Notes: generated by a model from the sequence alone, not told the origin. Shown: positions 17,441 through 27,988, numbered from the stretch's first letter. The stretch: DNA of 64,000 nt from Amphritea balenae (GCF_003858655.1 NZ_RQXV01000008.1:62001-126000); one strand, 5' to 3'. Translations and numbers: made by a program.

Positions 17441-18447
17441 TGTGCCCCTCCCTTAATTTCCAGTTTCACTGCCTGTTCTTCACGCTTCAACTCGGCCACC
17501 ATATGGCAAGCAACCTTACAACCACCGGATTCGGTAAAATCTGGCACATTATGGCTACAGTTTTCTATGGCATAGTCACAGCGTTCTCTGAAGGCGCAAC
17601 CGACGGGAACAGACTGCAGCGACGGCATCGCCCCCCGAATCTGGTGTAATCGTTTGCCCCTAACTCCCATCTGCGGTAGCGCATTAATCAAGCCCTGGGT
17701 GTAAGGATGCTGAGCATCGTTAATAATCTCTTTGGTCGGTCCCTGTTCAATAATTCTGCCGGCATACATAACGAAAGTACGTTGGGTAACCTGGGATACA
17801 ACACCCAGATCATGAGTGATCAATATCAGCGCTACATTATTGCGCTCACAGAGCTCCAGCATCAGCTCCATAATCTCAGCCTGGATAGTTACATCCAGTG
17901 CCGTAGTCGGTTCATCGGCAATGATGATATCCGGGTCCATCAACAGGCCGATAGCAATAACCACCCGCTGACGCATACCGCCGGACAGCTCATGAGGATA
18001 CTGATCGAGTCGGGTTTCAGGGGACGGAATGTATACCTGCTGCAGCTTTTGCACGGCGATATTCCGGGCATCTTGCTTACTTATAGTCCGGTGCTCCATC
18101 AGACACTCGACCATCTGATCACCGATAGTCAGCACCGGGTTCAGGGTCATCATAGGGTCCTGAAAGATCATCGAGATACGATTGCCGCGAATACTGCGCA
18201 ACTGCTGATGATTCATCTTCGCCAGATTCTGGCCTTCAAACATCACTTCGCCCTGGGAGACATATCCGGGCTGGGAGATCAGGTTGATAATCGAGAAACC
18301 CAGCACAGACTTACCGGCACCCGACTCACCCACGATACCGATACGCTCGCCACGCTCAATTTTGAAATCGATATTACGCAGGGCTTTCACTTCGCCTTTA
18401 CGCAAGCCGAAACAGACTTCAAGGTTATTTACTTCTAATAAAGCCAT
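17437..18447 (-). CDS. Dipeptide/oligopeptide ABC transporter ATP-binding protein (DppD/OppD-like)
   Basis: This 336-residue partner ATPase has Walker A GESGAGKS (about 41-48), signature LSGGMRQRVVIAIGL (about 158-172), Walker B IIIADEPTTALD, and the C-terminal CAFRERCDYAIENC cluster. The start at 18447 follows AAGGGG with proper spacing; the longer frame to 18498 overlaps the permease gene and is rejected. It lies 4 bp downstream of the second permease gene. Confidence 0.9.
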   Translation of the reverse strand: MALLEVNNLEVCFGLRKGEVKALRNIDFKIERGERIGIVGESGAGKSVLGFSIINLISQPGYVSQGEVMFEGQNLAKMNHQQLRSIRGNRISMIFQDPMMTLNPVLTIGDQMVECLMEHRTISKQDARNIAVQKLQQVYIPSPETRLDQYPHELSGGMRQRVVIAIGLLMDPDIIIADEPTTALDVTIQAEIMELMLELCERNNVALILITHDLGVVSQVTQRTFVMYAGRIIEQGPTKEIINDAQHPYTQGLINALPQMGVRGKRLHQIRGAMPSLQSVPVGCAFRERCDYAIENCSHNVPDFTESGGCKVACHMVAELKREEQAVKLEIKGGAQ

Positions 18448-18451
18448 CAGA

Positions 18452-19402
18452 TTACCCCTTGTACAGTTTCGGGTTAAGCACGTCGCGGAGCCAGTCACCC
18501 AGCAGATTCATAACCAGCACCAACACGATCAGAACAAGACCGGGAATCACGGTAATCCACCAAGAACCAGAAAATATATACTCAAAACCACTGGAGATCA
18601 GTGAGCCCAGAGAGGGCTGTGAAACAGGCATCCCCAGCCCCAGGAAGGACAGCGCTGCTTCGGAAATAATAGCATTTGCCACCTGTACCGTTGAGATAAC
18701 CAGAATCGGTGACAATGTATTCGGCAAAATATGACGGAACATAATACGTGGAGCACGCAGACCCATAACCCGCGCAGCATCGACATACTCTTTCTCTTTT
18801 TCAGCCAGTACTGAGGCCCGAACGGTTCGGGCATACTGTGGCCACTCGGCAATACCAATAACCAGAATCAGCATCACCATCGCCAGCTCCTGATACAACT
18901 GGGTGCCGAATGTCGCCTGGAACACCGCCAGTACAATAATCGCCACCATCATGGTTGAAAAAGACAGCTGCACATCGGCCAGACGCATCAGCAGACTATC
19001 GACCTTACCGCCGACATAGCCAGCCACCAGACCAATACAAATACCCAGAAACGCCTGCAACATTACTGCGCAGATACCGATCATCAACGACACCCGGGTG
19101 CCATAGAGAATAGTCGACCATAAGTCCCGGCCCTGAGCATCAGTACCCAGCCAGAACGTGGCATCACCTTCTTCCTGCCAGCTCGGTGGCAGCTCTGAAT
19201 TCATAATATCGATAGACCCCGGGTCATAGGGATCAAACGGCGCCATCAGCGGTGCAAGCAAAGCCGCAATGACATAAGCCACAAACACCAGAAAACTGAT
19301 CTGGGCGACCTTATCGATACAGAAGCTATGCCAGAAGTGCGACTGACGAAAACGCTGCCAGTTAGATACGGTTTGTTCTTCTACTATTGCAGTCATATTC
19401 AT
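18452..19402 (-). CDS. Peptide ABC transporter permease (DppC/OppC-like)
   Basis: This 316-residue inner-membrane permease has about six transmembrane helices. The OppC N-terminal domain (one helix near residues 35-55) is followed by the periplasmic segment with WLGTDAQGRDLWS (about 83-95). The EAA-like cytoplasmic loop ARVMGLRAPRIMFRHILPN lies near 207-225. Its start overlaps the dppB stop by 4 nt (ATGA). Confidence 0.9.
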   Translation of the reverse strand: MNMTAIVEEQTVSNWQRFRQSHFWHSFCIDKVAQISFLVFVAYVIAALLAPLMAPFDPYDPGSIDIMNSELPPSWQEEGDATFWLGTDAQGRDLWSTILYGTRVSLMIGICAVMLQAFLGICIGLVAGYVGGKVDSLLMRLADVQLSFSTMMVAIIVLAVFQATFGTQLYQELAMVMLILVIGIAEWPQYARTVRASVLAEKEKEYVDAARVMGLRAPRIMFRHILPNTLSPILVISTVQVANAIISEAALSFLGLGMPVSQPSLGSLISSGFEYIFSGSWWITVIPGLVLIVLVLVMNLLGDWLRDVLNPKLYKG

Positions 19403-20376
19403 TTACCCCCGAATAGCTTAACGGTCGGGTTCACAAGACCATAGATCAGATCGACAATGGTGTTGGTAATTACAAAGATTGCGCCAACAACTATCAGATA
19501 AGCAACAATCAGCGGCGTATCGACACGGTTAATCGCCTCCAGAAACAGGAAACCCATGCCCGGCCACTGAAATACAGTTTCAGTCAGGATGGTATACGCC
19601 ACCATAGTACCAATCTGTACACCACCTACGGTAATCACCGGTAACATGGTATTTTTCAGCGCATGGAGATAATAGATACGCTTCGGCGCCAGGCCTTTGG
19701 CCCAGGCAAATTTAATATATTCCGACTGTAGCACTTCCATCATTTCGGAACGGATCAGACGGATAAACAATGGCAACATGATTGAAGCCAGGGTAAAACA
19801 AGGCAAGACCAGATGAGCAAGGCCATCACTGGTCAGAAACGCCGTGTCCCAGAAACCAAAAATATGGCCCACATCTCCCCTGCCAAAAGATGGCATCCAT
19901 CCCAGCTCAATCGAGAACAGGTAAATAAGTCCGATACCGGTCAGAAATACCGGTACCGAAATACCCACGGTACTGAAGCCCATAACAATTTTAGAGAACA
20001 TACTGCGGGGATTAATTGCAGCATAGACACCCAAAGGCACCGAAAAACCAATAATGATCAGAGTCGCACCAAACACCAGGTCAAGGGTGGCCGGCAACTT
20101 CTTAAGGATCACATCCAAAGCGGGCTCTTTAAAGAAATACGAAGTGCCCAGATCGCCATGCAACGCATTGCCTGCAAAACGTGCATATTGCACCAGGAAG
20201 GGATCATTAAGCCCCATCTCATCACGCAGCGCCTGACGTTCTTCTTCGGATACGGACTGACCAACCAGCTCCCGGAGCGGATCGCCCAGATTATCCTGGA
20301 TTGAAAAGCTGATTATGCTGATGACAAACATAACCACGATAGCTTGTGCCAATCGTTTTATTAAAAAAGCTAACAT
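19399..20376 (-). CDS. Peptide ABC transporter permease (DppB/OppB-like)
   Basis: This 325-residue permease has the typical N-terminal helix LAFLIKRLAQAIVVMFVIS and the conserved DPLRELVGQSVSEEE segment. The EAA loop FAWAKGLAPKRIYYLHALKNTML lies at about 224-246 and five to six helices follow in total. It forms the transmembrane channel with the DppC-like protein. It is separated from the binding-protein gene by 203 bp that carry hairpins. Confidence 0.9.
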   Translation of the reverse strand: MLAFLIKRLAQAIVVMFVISIISFSIQDNLGDPLRELVGQSVSEEERQALRDEMGLNDPFLVQYARFAGNALHGDLGTSYFFKEPALDVILKKLPATLDLVFGATLIIIGFSVPLGVYAAINPRSMFSKIVMGFSTVGISVPVFLTGIGLIYLFSIELGWMPSFGRGDVGHIFGFWDTAFLTSDGLAHLVLPCFTLASIMLPLFIRLIRSEMMEVLQSEYIKFAWAKGLAPKRIYYLHALKNTMLPVITVGGVQIGTMVAYTILTETVFQWPGMGFLFLEAINRVDTPLIVAYLIVVGAIFVITNTIVDLIYGLVNPTVKLFGGK

Positions 20377-20527
20377 AGTCTCTCAGCCTTTATGCCTTGA
20401 TGTATGATTCAGTGAGGCAAAACTCACTGCAATGTATCGATTTACTGACAGAACGAACTTCGAATATAGACTATTCGCAGCCGTTCAGACCTGACCCATC
20501 ATTGTGCGATGGTAGGAAGGTACTGGT

Positions 20528-20570
20528 AAGGGCCCCACAGAGGGAGCCCTTTGCTGACTGTAGCAGTCAG
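20528..20570 (-). terminator. Intercistronic hairpins between binding-protein and permease genes
   Basis: CTGACTG-tag-CAGTCAG (20554-20570) is a perfect 7-bp hairpin and AAGGGC/GCCCTT (20528-20551) a second. Neither has a clear T-run on the minus strand. Such structures after the binding-protein gene of ABC operons usually raise its mRNA relative to the membrane genes. Confidence 0.5.
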
Positions 20571-20579
20571 AGATTACTA

Positions 20580-22136
20580 TTACTTCTTAATGACAAGATC
20601 ACCCAGATACGGGAAGTTCATCTTGTTCACAACAGGTGCGATATCGACTCCAGCACGGGCGCCCCAGGCCAGGTTCTGCCAGTGCAGTGGGATATACGCA
20701 GCATCGTCATACAGCATCTGTTCAACCTGCTGCATGATCTGAGCGCGCTTAGCCGCATCGGTTTCAGTATTCGCCTGCGCCATCAGCTTATCCGCTTCAG
20801 GATTACAGTAATTACCGCTGTTGTACTGACCCAAACCACTATCTTTATCGGCACAAGCGGTCAGGAATTCGAAGAAATTATTTGAGTCTTCGGTATCCGC
20901 GTGCCAGCCGATCATCATAATGTCCGCAGCGCGCTCATCGAAAGTTGGCCAGTACTGTGCTTTCGGCATAGTCTTCAGATCAACCGTGATATTGATCTTA
21001 GCCAGCATTGAAGCCACCGCCTGAGCGATCTTGGCATCATTCACATAACGGTTATTCGGCGCCATCATAGTGACAGTGAAGCCTTTTTCATAACCGGCCT
21101 CTTTCATCAGCTGCTTAGCTTTCTTCAGGTCATAACGAGGTTTCAGGGCAGGGTTATAACCCAGGTAACCTTCAGGACTCATCTGTGCAGCAGGAGTCGC
21201 GAAGCCGCGCATGATTTTCTTCACGATACCTTCTTGGTTGATCGCATGCACAATAGCCTGACGCACGCGAACATCTTTAAACTGTTCAAACCGTTCCTGA
21301 TTCATCTGGAAAGTAATAATACGGGTACCCGGCATTGTTACCAGATCGACTTCGCTACTAGCGTCGATACGCTTATAGTCAGCAGGCGGGACCGGCATAA
21401 TAAAATCGACATCGCCAGACAGCAGTGCGGCTACACGGGTCGGCGCCTCTTTGATCGGCGTCAGTACGATCTTATCAACATTACCTTTGGAAGCGCTGTC
21501 CCAGTAATCGGCATTACGGGTAAATTCAGTGCGTACACCCTGCTCACGGTACTGTACCGTATATGGGCCAGTACCAGACATATTACGGGAGGCAAAGGAG
21601 TTACCGAACTTAACGAGCATATCTTTAGCATTGCCGTTCTCGTCTTCGCCGCTATAGAACTTGCTGTCCATCGGGAAGATGTAAGTGGCATTGTTCAGGA
21701 TCAGCGGGAATGGCTCGTTGGTAACCAGATCGAATGTTTGATCATCAATCACACGAACTTCTTTAAATGGCGTGAAAATACCTTTGAAATCCGGAGAGTT
21801 TTGCAAACGCTTGAAAGTAAACTCAACATCCTTGGCGGTCAGTTCATTACCGGAGTGGAACTTTACCCCTTTTCGCAGATGAAAACGCATCGTCAGGTCA
21901 TCAATTCGCTCCCACTTCTCAGCCAGACGCGCTTCGATACCCATATCCTGATCCCAACGAACCAGAGGATCGAATGTCATGTGGGACAACTGAAGCATGC
22001 CACCGGACAGCTGCTCATGCGGATCCAGCGTTACCGGATCAGAGTCGTATGCCATTTTCAGTGTTTCGGCCTGAGCTGTCATCGCGGACAAGCTTAGCAG
22101 AGCACCGGCAAGCACAGTCGCAGTTTTTTTCATCAT
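20580..22136 (-). CDS. Periplasmic peptide-binding protein of the ABC transporter (DppA/OppA family)
   Basis: This 518-residue family 5 solute-binding protein has a signal peptide (basic KK, then TATVLAGALLSLSAM, cleavage after AQA near residue 24). The mature start ETLKMAYDSDPVTLDPHEQ is typical of the family, and the SBP_bac_5 domain runs through the rest. There is no lipobox, so it is soluble in the periplasm. It is the first gene of the five-gene transporter operon. Peptide is the likeliest ligand given the downstream peptidase, but glutathione or haem binders share this fold. Confidence 0.9.
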   Translation of the reverse strand: MMKKTATVLAGALLSLSAMTAQAETLKMAYDSDPVTLDPHEQLSGGMLQLSHMTFDPLVRWDQDMGIEARLAEKWERIDDLTMRFHLRKGVKFHSGNELTAKDVEFTFKRLQNSPDFKGIFTPFKEVRVIDDQTFDLVTNEPFPLILNNATYIFPMDSKFYSGEDENGNAKDMLVKFGNSFASRNMSGTGPYTVQYREQGVRTEFTRNADYWDSASKGNVDKIVLTPIKEAPTRVAALLSGDVDFIMPVPPADYKRIDASSEVDLVTMPGTRIITFQMNQERFEQFKDVRVRQAIVHAINQEGIVKKIMRGFATPAAQMSPEGYLGYNPALKPRYDLKKAKQLMKEAGYEKGFTVTMMAPNNRYVNDAKIAQAVASMLAKINITVDLKTMPKAQYWPTFDERAADIMMIGWHADTEDSNNFFEFLTACADKDSGLGQYNSGNYCNPEADKLMAQANTETDAAKRAQIMQQVEQMLYDDAAYIPLHWQNLAWGARAGVDIAPVVNKMNFPYLGDLVIKK

Positions 22137-22348
22137 TGGAAAGTTCCTGTCATTGTTATTGTTGGGGTGTGACTCCCTTTACTGCATAACAGCCTAGCGA
22201 AAGCCGACAGTTTGACCAATCGAAATAGTAACTACCCCTATACCGTATCCGTATGCAGAATATAAATAGATTATTAATCAACAAGTTAAGAACGCACAAC
22301 CGAAGAAACTCAAAATAAAAATAAAACATCAGCATTTCTGTCAGGCAC

Positions 22349-22378
22349 AAAAAAGCCGGCATCAAAGCCGGCTTTTTT
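22349..22378 (-). terminator. Terminator of the groESL operon
   Basis: AAAAGCCGGC and GCCGGCTTTT with a short loop and A/T tracts on both sides lie 18 bp past the groEL stop. It is strong and bidirectional. Confidence 0.88.
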
Positions 22379-22396
22379 AATTGCGAAGGGGGATGA

Positions 22397-24064
<1,668 letters not shown>

Positions 24065-24103
24065 TCAAATTCAATTTGAAATTCTTAATACCGAAAGCAG
24101 TGC

Positions 24104-24397
24104 TTAGCTTTCCAGAACACCGTAGATGTCGCTCTCGTTCATGATCAACAGCTCTTCACCGTCAACTTTAACAGAGTTAGAACCAGCGTACGGACCAAAC
24201 AGCACAGTATCACCAACTGCAACATCCAGCGCCTGAACCTCACCAGTGCTGGTAATGCGACCAGTACCTATAGCCAGAACTTCACCCTGGTTAGGTTTTT
24301 CAGCAGCAGAACCAGGCAGTACGATACCGCTGGCAGTCATTGCTTCTTCTTCTTTACGGCGAACAACAACACGGTCGTGAAGTGGACGAATTTTCAT
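24104..24397 (-). CDS. groES: Co-chaperonin GroES (Hsp10)
   Basis: This 97-residue lid protein of the GroEL cage starts with [17 protein letters not shown]. It has the mobile loop [24 protein letters not shown] (about 17-40) and the roof beta-hairpin. The first gene of the groESL operon, it is preceded by GGAGAGAG before the ATG and by a sigma-32-type promoter. Confidence 0.98.
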   Translation of the reverse strand: MKIRPLHDRVVVRRKEEEAMTASGIVLPGSAAEKPNQGEVLAIGTGRITSTGEVQALDVAVGDTVLFGPYAGSNSVKVDGEELLIMNESDIYGVLES

Positions 24398-24490
24398 TGA
24401 ATCTCTCTCCTGATCCTGTGATCAAAAAAAATCATTTTTATAAGTAAAAGAAGCAGTAGATAACCGCTTCAAGTTATGCGATGTCTAGCT

Positions 24491-24522
24491 ATTTGGGGGC
24501 AGCGAAAAACATTTCAACACCC
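24491..24522 (-). promoter_or_regulatory. Sigma-32 (heat-shock) promoter of groESL
   Basis: On the minus strand GTGTTGAAA and CCCCCAAAT are separated by about 12 nt, close to the heat-shock consensus CTTGAAA-N13-CCCCATNT. It lies roughly 95 nt upstream of the groES ATG. No CIRCE inverted repeat is visible, as is usual in this class. Confidence 0.7.
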
Positions 24523-24536
24523 GGCCCGAAAAAAAT

Positions 24537-25034
24537 TCAGTCTTCGCGGCGATATTCACCATCAATCACATCACCTGACTGATCAGGGCGACGTGGCTGA
24601 AACGGATGATCACGGTTCTCGTCACGGGTAGTAAAGCCATCCATTGCAGGCTGATCCCCTTCTTGCCGGTGAGACATAGCGACAACAGAGAAACGGCTAA
24701 ACAACAGTTTTGCTAACCACTGACGGGTAAATGGGATCAGGCAAAAAAAGCCAATTACGTCGGTAACAAATCCCGGCGTCAATAACAGCGCCCCGCCAAC
24801 GGCCAGCACAACACCCTCGACCATCTCGCTACCGGGAATCTGCCCGGCATTCATACGCTGTTGCGCCCGGGCTAATGTCGACATCCCCTGATAGCGCAGC
24901 ATGTTGACACCTATAAAGGCTGACAACAGCACCAAACCCACCGTATACCAGGCACCAATTGCCTGACCTACATTGATAAGCAGGGCTATCTCAATTACGG
25001 GAACAACAATAAACAGCAGAAATAGAAATCTCAT
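24537..25034 (-). CDS. fxsA: FxsA family membrane protein
   Basis: This 165-residue inner-membrane protein has three to four helices (RFLFLLFIVVPVIEIALLI, then YTVGLVLLSAFIGV, then GVVLAVGGALLLTPGFVTD). The LTPGFVTDVIGFFCLIPFTR segment is diagnostic for FxsA, a protein linked to relief of phage T7 F-exclusion when overproduced. The C-terminal tail is polar. It sits upstream of groES on the same strand, a conserved order in Gammaproteobacteria. Confidence 0.88.
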   Translation of the reverse strand: MRFLFLLFIVVPVIEIALLINVGQAIGAWYTVGLVLLSAFIGVNMLRYQGMSTLARAQQRMNAGQIPGSEMVEGVVLAVGGALLLTPGFVTDVIGFFCLIPFTRQWLAKLLFSRFSVVAMSHRQEGDQPAMDGFTTRDENRDHPFQPRRPDQSGDVIDGEYRRED

Positions 25035-25489
25035 AGTGCTCCAATCCTGTACAGGTCCCCCAATAAGGTTAGCCTGACAAATAATTAGGGTTTTCAGTCA
25101 AACAGCAGACACTACGACTGAATGTTAAAAAAGTCCGAGTTATCAACATAGTTAGGGGCTAATTTTACTTTTTCAACCCCTCGCCCACAGTGAGCAAGCG
25201 CAACAATAGCACTAAAGTTCAATATAAAAACCCAATGCTGCCCCGCAAAATAAATTCTTAAAAATCAGCTACTTAGATATCCATACATAATAACAACAAA
25301 TAATATTCCCTAGCATTATCAATAATTTAGAGCATCTCACGAAAGGGTTATAGACTTTTACGCAGAAGCGTTATAAGTTCTTATGCAATGTTTATTGCAA
25401 TGCACAATAACAGTGATAATAAATCGGTATTTAATTCTGACTGAAACGAGTACCGGACATAAAATACAGAAGATAAGGTAGTAGATACG
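25035..25489. other. Intergenic region between divergent fxsA and the SDR gene
   Basis: This 455-bp AT-rich gap holds no convincing ORF; the small minus-strand frame inside is not supported by a ribosome site. It must contain the promoters of both divergent genes. The only structure I can support is the candidate promoter at 25395-25422. Confidence 0.6.
25395..25422 (+). promoter_or_regulatory. Candidate sigma-70 promoter of the SDR gene
   Basis: TTGCAA and TAATAA are spaced by 16 nt, about 67 nt upstream of the ATG. A TTATTG/CAATAA dyad overlaps the -35 box and could be an operator. This is inference from motif and spacing. Confidence 0.35.
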
Positions 25490-26257
25490 ATGGAATTGAA
25501 AGATAAAGTAATCGTTATCACCGGCGGTGGCCGTGGTCTGGGTCGCTCTATGGCTCTGGAACTGGCTCAGAAAGGTGCAAAACTTGCACTGGCCGATCTG
25601 GATCAGGAAGGTCTGGATGAAACCGTTGGTTTGTGCATGGAGCACGGTGTTGAAGCCCGTGGTTACATCGCTAACGTTGCTGATGAAGATTCCGTTGTAA
25701 AACTATTTAGCGATGTTGCCGCTGACTTTGGCGCTATAAATGGCCTGATCAACAATGCTGGCGTAACCCGTGACGGCTTATTCCTGAAAGTTGATCGTGA
25801 AACCGGTAAAGTTGCTAAGAAGATGAGCATGGACCAGTGGAACCTGGTTATCGATGTAAACCTGACCGGTACTTTCCTGTGTGGCCGTGAAGCAGCTGCG
25901 CAGATGATCGATCTGGGTTGTGAAGGTTGTATCATCAATATCTCTTCTATCTCCCGTCACGGCAACATGGGCCAGACTAACTACACTGCAACTAAAGCAG
26001 GCGTAGAAGCAATGGCTGTTACCTGGGCGAAAGAACTGGCTCGCTACGGCATTCGCGCTACCTCTATCGCACCAGGCTACATCGGTACTGAAATGGTAAT
26101 GAGCATGAAGCCAGAAGCACTGGAAAAAATCGCTGCTGGCATCCCTGCTAAGCGTCTGGGCAAGCCACAGGAGATCGCTAACACTGTCGCCTTCATCCTG
26201 GAAAACGATTACGTAAATGGTCGTTGCATCGAAGTTGATGGCGCATTGCGCATCTAA
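25490..26257 (+). CDS. SDR-family 3-oxoacyl-ACP reductase-like oxidoreductase (FabG-type)
   Basis: This 255-residue classical short-chain dehydrogenase has the NAD(P) motif TGGGRGLG (residues 11-18), the NNAG motif (about 87-90) and the catalytic Ser in ISSIS with YTATK (Tyr, Lys; about 164-168). It may reduce 3-oxoacyl thioesters or another alcohol/ketone; the substrate is not fixed by sequence. Codon use looks like that of a highly expressed gene. It is a single gene with its own terminator. Confidence 0.85.
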   Translation: MELKDKVIVITGGGRGLGRSMALELAQKGAKLALADLDQEGLDETVGLCMEHGVEARGYIANVADEDSVVKLFSDVAADFGAINGLINNAGVTRDGLFLKVDRETGKVAKKMSMDQWNLVIDVNLTGTFLCGREAAAQMIDLGCEGCIINISSISRHGNMGQTNYTATKAGVEAMAVTWAKELARYGIRATSIAPGYIGTEMVMSMKPEALEKIAAGIPAKRLGKPQEIANTVAFILENDYVNGRCIEVDGALRI

Positions 26258-26282
26258 TCAGTCGACCAAATGACTATTTAAG

Positions 26283-26309
26283 AAAGCCGACTGCGAAGTC
26301 GGCTTTTTT
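26283..26309 (+). terminator. Terminator after the SDR gene
   Basis: AAGCCGACT and AGTCGGCTT form a 9-bp stem around a short loop and are followed by a T-run. It lies 26 bp past the stop codon. Confidence 0.88.
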
Positions 26310-26387
26310 GTATTTAGCATTATATCCTTCAGATATAAAAAACGATTTAGGGCAATAGTGCTGGTTTAAGCACCTCTAACCTGCCAT

Positions 26388-26684
26388 TTAGTTCGGCGAA
26401 GCTACACAAGCACAAACTCCTGAACCAAAGTCACACACACAATTCGAATCACCAGTACAATCGGCATTAGAACTGCACTGAGGAACGACGGTCCTTCCCG
26501 AAAATGAACCAGGCCCATAAGGATGATTATGGTCACGATACTGCCCTATTAACCACCCCATATAACTTTCTAATTTATCAAGGCGTTTAGTCACTTCCTG
26601 GTGTCTATCTTCTTGTACTTGCTTGCTGTTAATTGCACAACCGCTAACAATCACAATTAAGACCGCGATAAAAAACATCTTCAT
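26388..26684 (-). CDS. Small cysteine-rich lipoprotein, hypothetical
   Basis: This 98-residue protein starts at ATG 26684, set by AAGGAG 8 nt upstream; the frame is open to 26951 but the extension has no signal. A hydrophobic stretch (MFFIAVLIVIVSG) ends in a lipobox VSGC, so the mature protein should begin at Cys near residue 18. A short helical segment (about 25-45) is followed by a C-terminal region with six Cys in about 28 residues (CSSNADC, NCVC, CAC), likely disulphide-bonded in the periplasm. No family is recognised. It lies next to the cassette cluster but no attC follows it, so it is probably not a cassette. Confidence 0.65.
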   Translation of the reverse strand: MKMFFIAVLIVIVSGCAINSKQVQEDRHQEVTKRLDKLESYMGWLIGQYRDHNHPYGPGSFSGRTVVPQCSSNADCTGDSNCVCDFGSGVCACVASPN

Positions 26685-27146
26685 ACTATTTTCTCCTTGC
26701 TGGCCTGCCCCGTTAATTTCTACAGTTAACAAAGCGAACATCCATATTATTTTCAAATATGCGCAAGCGCGTTTTTCTCCTACGAACCTGGAAACAAGCA
26801 AAGAGTACAAAAATGAAAAGTAGTAAAGCACATTGATTTTCATCCTCTGAAAAAGCTCATGCGCGGCTTTTGTGCTTTCCAATAAGCACACAATCTCATC
26901 TGTTGATATCCATATCAGATCAATACTGGTAGAGGTTTTAGAATTATTCAAGTAACAAGCTATGCTTGAGAGCTTGTGGTTAAGTCAACTTCCCAGATTA
27001 AAATAGCAAAAAACACGTTAGAGAACCTACGATTAAGTCCGGTAGAACCTGTCGCTGAATGTTAACATTTCACTCGACGAACTCTCTTTCCGATATTCTT
27101 TCTAAGTAATTCTCGAACTTATCAAAGTGCATAGATCTCTCTGGAT
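26685..27146. other. Gene-poor stretch between the lipoprotein and the cassette cluster
   Basis: These 460 bp contain no convincing full gene. Two items are visible. A 20-codon ORF on the minus strand (27070-27132, AGAGAG before the ATG) directly downstream of the last attC site could be a decayed cassette. A hairpin lies at 26952-26974 (ACAAGCT, 9-nt loop, AGCTTGT). This may be the eroded left end of the cassette array. Confidence 0.5.
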
Positions 27147-27237
27147 GCATAACGCTTGTGTAACCGGACTCAGAAACGACAGCATAGGAAACCAAAAGCC
27201 CAGCTTTTGACGTTCCGGTTGACATATTTGTTAGGCA
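27147..27237 (-). other. attC-like recombination site 3 (end of cassette 3)
   Basis: Read on the minus strand the site starts TAACAAATATGTCAACCGGA and ends TCCGGTTACACAAGCGTTATGC. The arms pair as AACCGGA/TCCGGTT with one unpaired base near TGT(c)AACC, and the end matches the GTTRRRY core. An inner CAAAAGC/GCTTTTG stem lies in the loop. It follows the stop of the 215-residue gene by 9 bp. Confidence 0.75.
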
Positions 27238-27245
27238 TTTATAAC

Positions 27246-27893
27246 TCACAACTTCTCTCGACCGAACAACCCGAAGGTCTTTCTCCAAACAAACTCTTGT
27301 TTTGTTTGTTCTAGACCTCCAATTAGTTCTCTAACTTTTTCAGGTGATCGAGTCAAAATAATACTGGCGGTTTGCCCTTTCCTGATTGCCCGGGCCACGC
27401 CAAACGGCCGAGTGTACAATCCAGAATAAGTGGCTTCGGCATTTTCTGATAGTTTGAGTGTGCAACTTCCAAAGCTACTCGTGACTTTACTTTCTGGCCA
27501 GAAAGAATAAATCAAACTGCCTCCATCCGAATACCCCACAAAACCGTACCTTCGTTTTGTTTGTTCTTGATCCTCAAGAGAAAGAAGACGTCTTATAGTT
27601 CCGGTTACTGAATAGCGCCGCTGCCTGAGTTTATAAAGGTCAAATTTGGTTGGTTTATTATCTTCGAAGATCACTAATAACCAATTACCTGAAATCTGCC
27701 TTCGGGAGTCTATGAGCCAAGAAACTAGCTTCTGAATTAGCCAAGTTACAAATGGAATCCCTAGTCCGATTAAAAATGCGACAAACGGAAAGTCAACGAA
27801 GAACAAGTTAACGGTGCAAAACTGCTGACTGAAAAACCATTCAAAATTCTGAACACAATCCAAATAGGCAGTGCTTCCCTCCTCCGTTTCCAT
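27246..27893 (-). CDS. Cassette gene 3: membrane-anchored hypothetical protein
   Basis: This 215-residue protein starts at ATG 27893 behind GAGGGA. One or two hydrophobic segments near the N-terminus (FFVDFPFVAFLIGLGIPFV, about 32-50, and FVTWLIQKLVSWLI) are followed by a beta-strand-rich soluble part opening with SGNWLLVIFED (about 73-83). The two-helix-plus-beta-barrel outline recalls the S-2TMbeta/Cap15 effector type known from CBASS defence, but no cyclase is near and the likeness is structural guesswork. It lies between attC sites 2 and 3, so it is an integron cassette gene. Confidence 0.65.
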   Translation of the reverse strand: METEEGSTAYLDCVQNFEWFFSQQFCTVNLFFVDFPFVAFLIGLGIPFVTWLIQKLVSWLIDSRRQISGNWLLVIFEDNKPTKFDLYKLRQRRYSVTGTIRRLLSLEDQEQTKRRYGFVGYSDGGSLIYSFWPESKVTSSFGSCTLKLSENAEATYSGLYTRPFGVARAIRKGQTASIILTRSPEKVRELIGGLEQTKQEFVWRKTFGLFGREKL

Positions 27894-27930
27894 GCAATTC
27901 CCTCTAAGTTGTCGTGTGATTTCGTTCAGA

Positions 27931-27986
27931 CACCTAACGCTTAAAGCAGCCGACGCTTTAGCGGTCGGTTGCCTTTACTTGTTATA
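27931..27986 (-). other. attC-like recombination site 2 (end of cassette 2)
   Basis: On the minus strand it begins TAACAAGTAAAGGCAACCGAC and ends GTCGGCTGCTTTAAGCGTTAGGTG. The arms pair as TAAAG(g)CAACCGAC(c)GC against GCGTCGGCTGCTTTA, with the unpaired bases expected in an attC hairpin, and both ends match the TAAC/GTTA core boxes. Confidence 0.85.
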
Positions 27987-27988
27987 AC

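Noticed and set aside
21234-22097. Long plus-strand frame opposite the peptide-binding protein gene
   Set aside because: The opposite strand encodes a full family 5 binding protein; the frame has a His/Arg-rich composition typical of shadows.
25358-25645. Minus-strand ORF overlapping the SDR start
   Set aside because: It overlaps the coding start and promoter of a strong gene and has low-complexity composition.
27070-27288. 72-codon ORF downstream of cassette gene 3
   Set aside because: It starts with TTG inside the upstream gene and runs through the whole attC site 3; only its last 20 codons have a plausible start.
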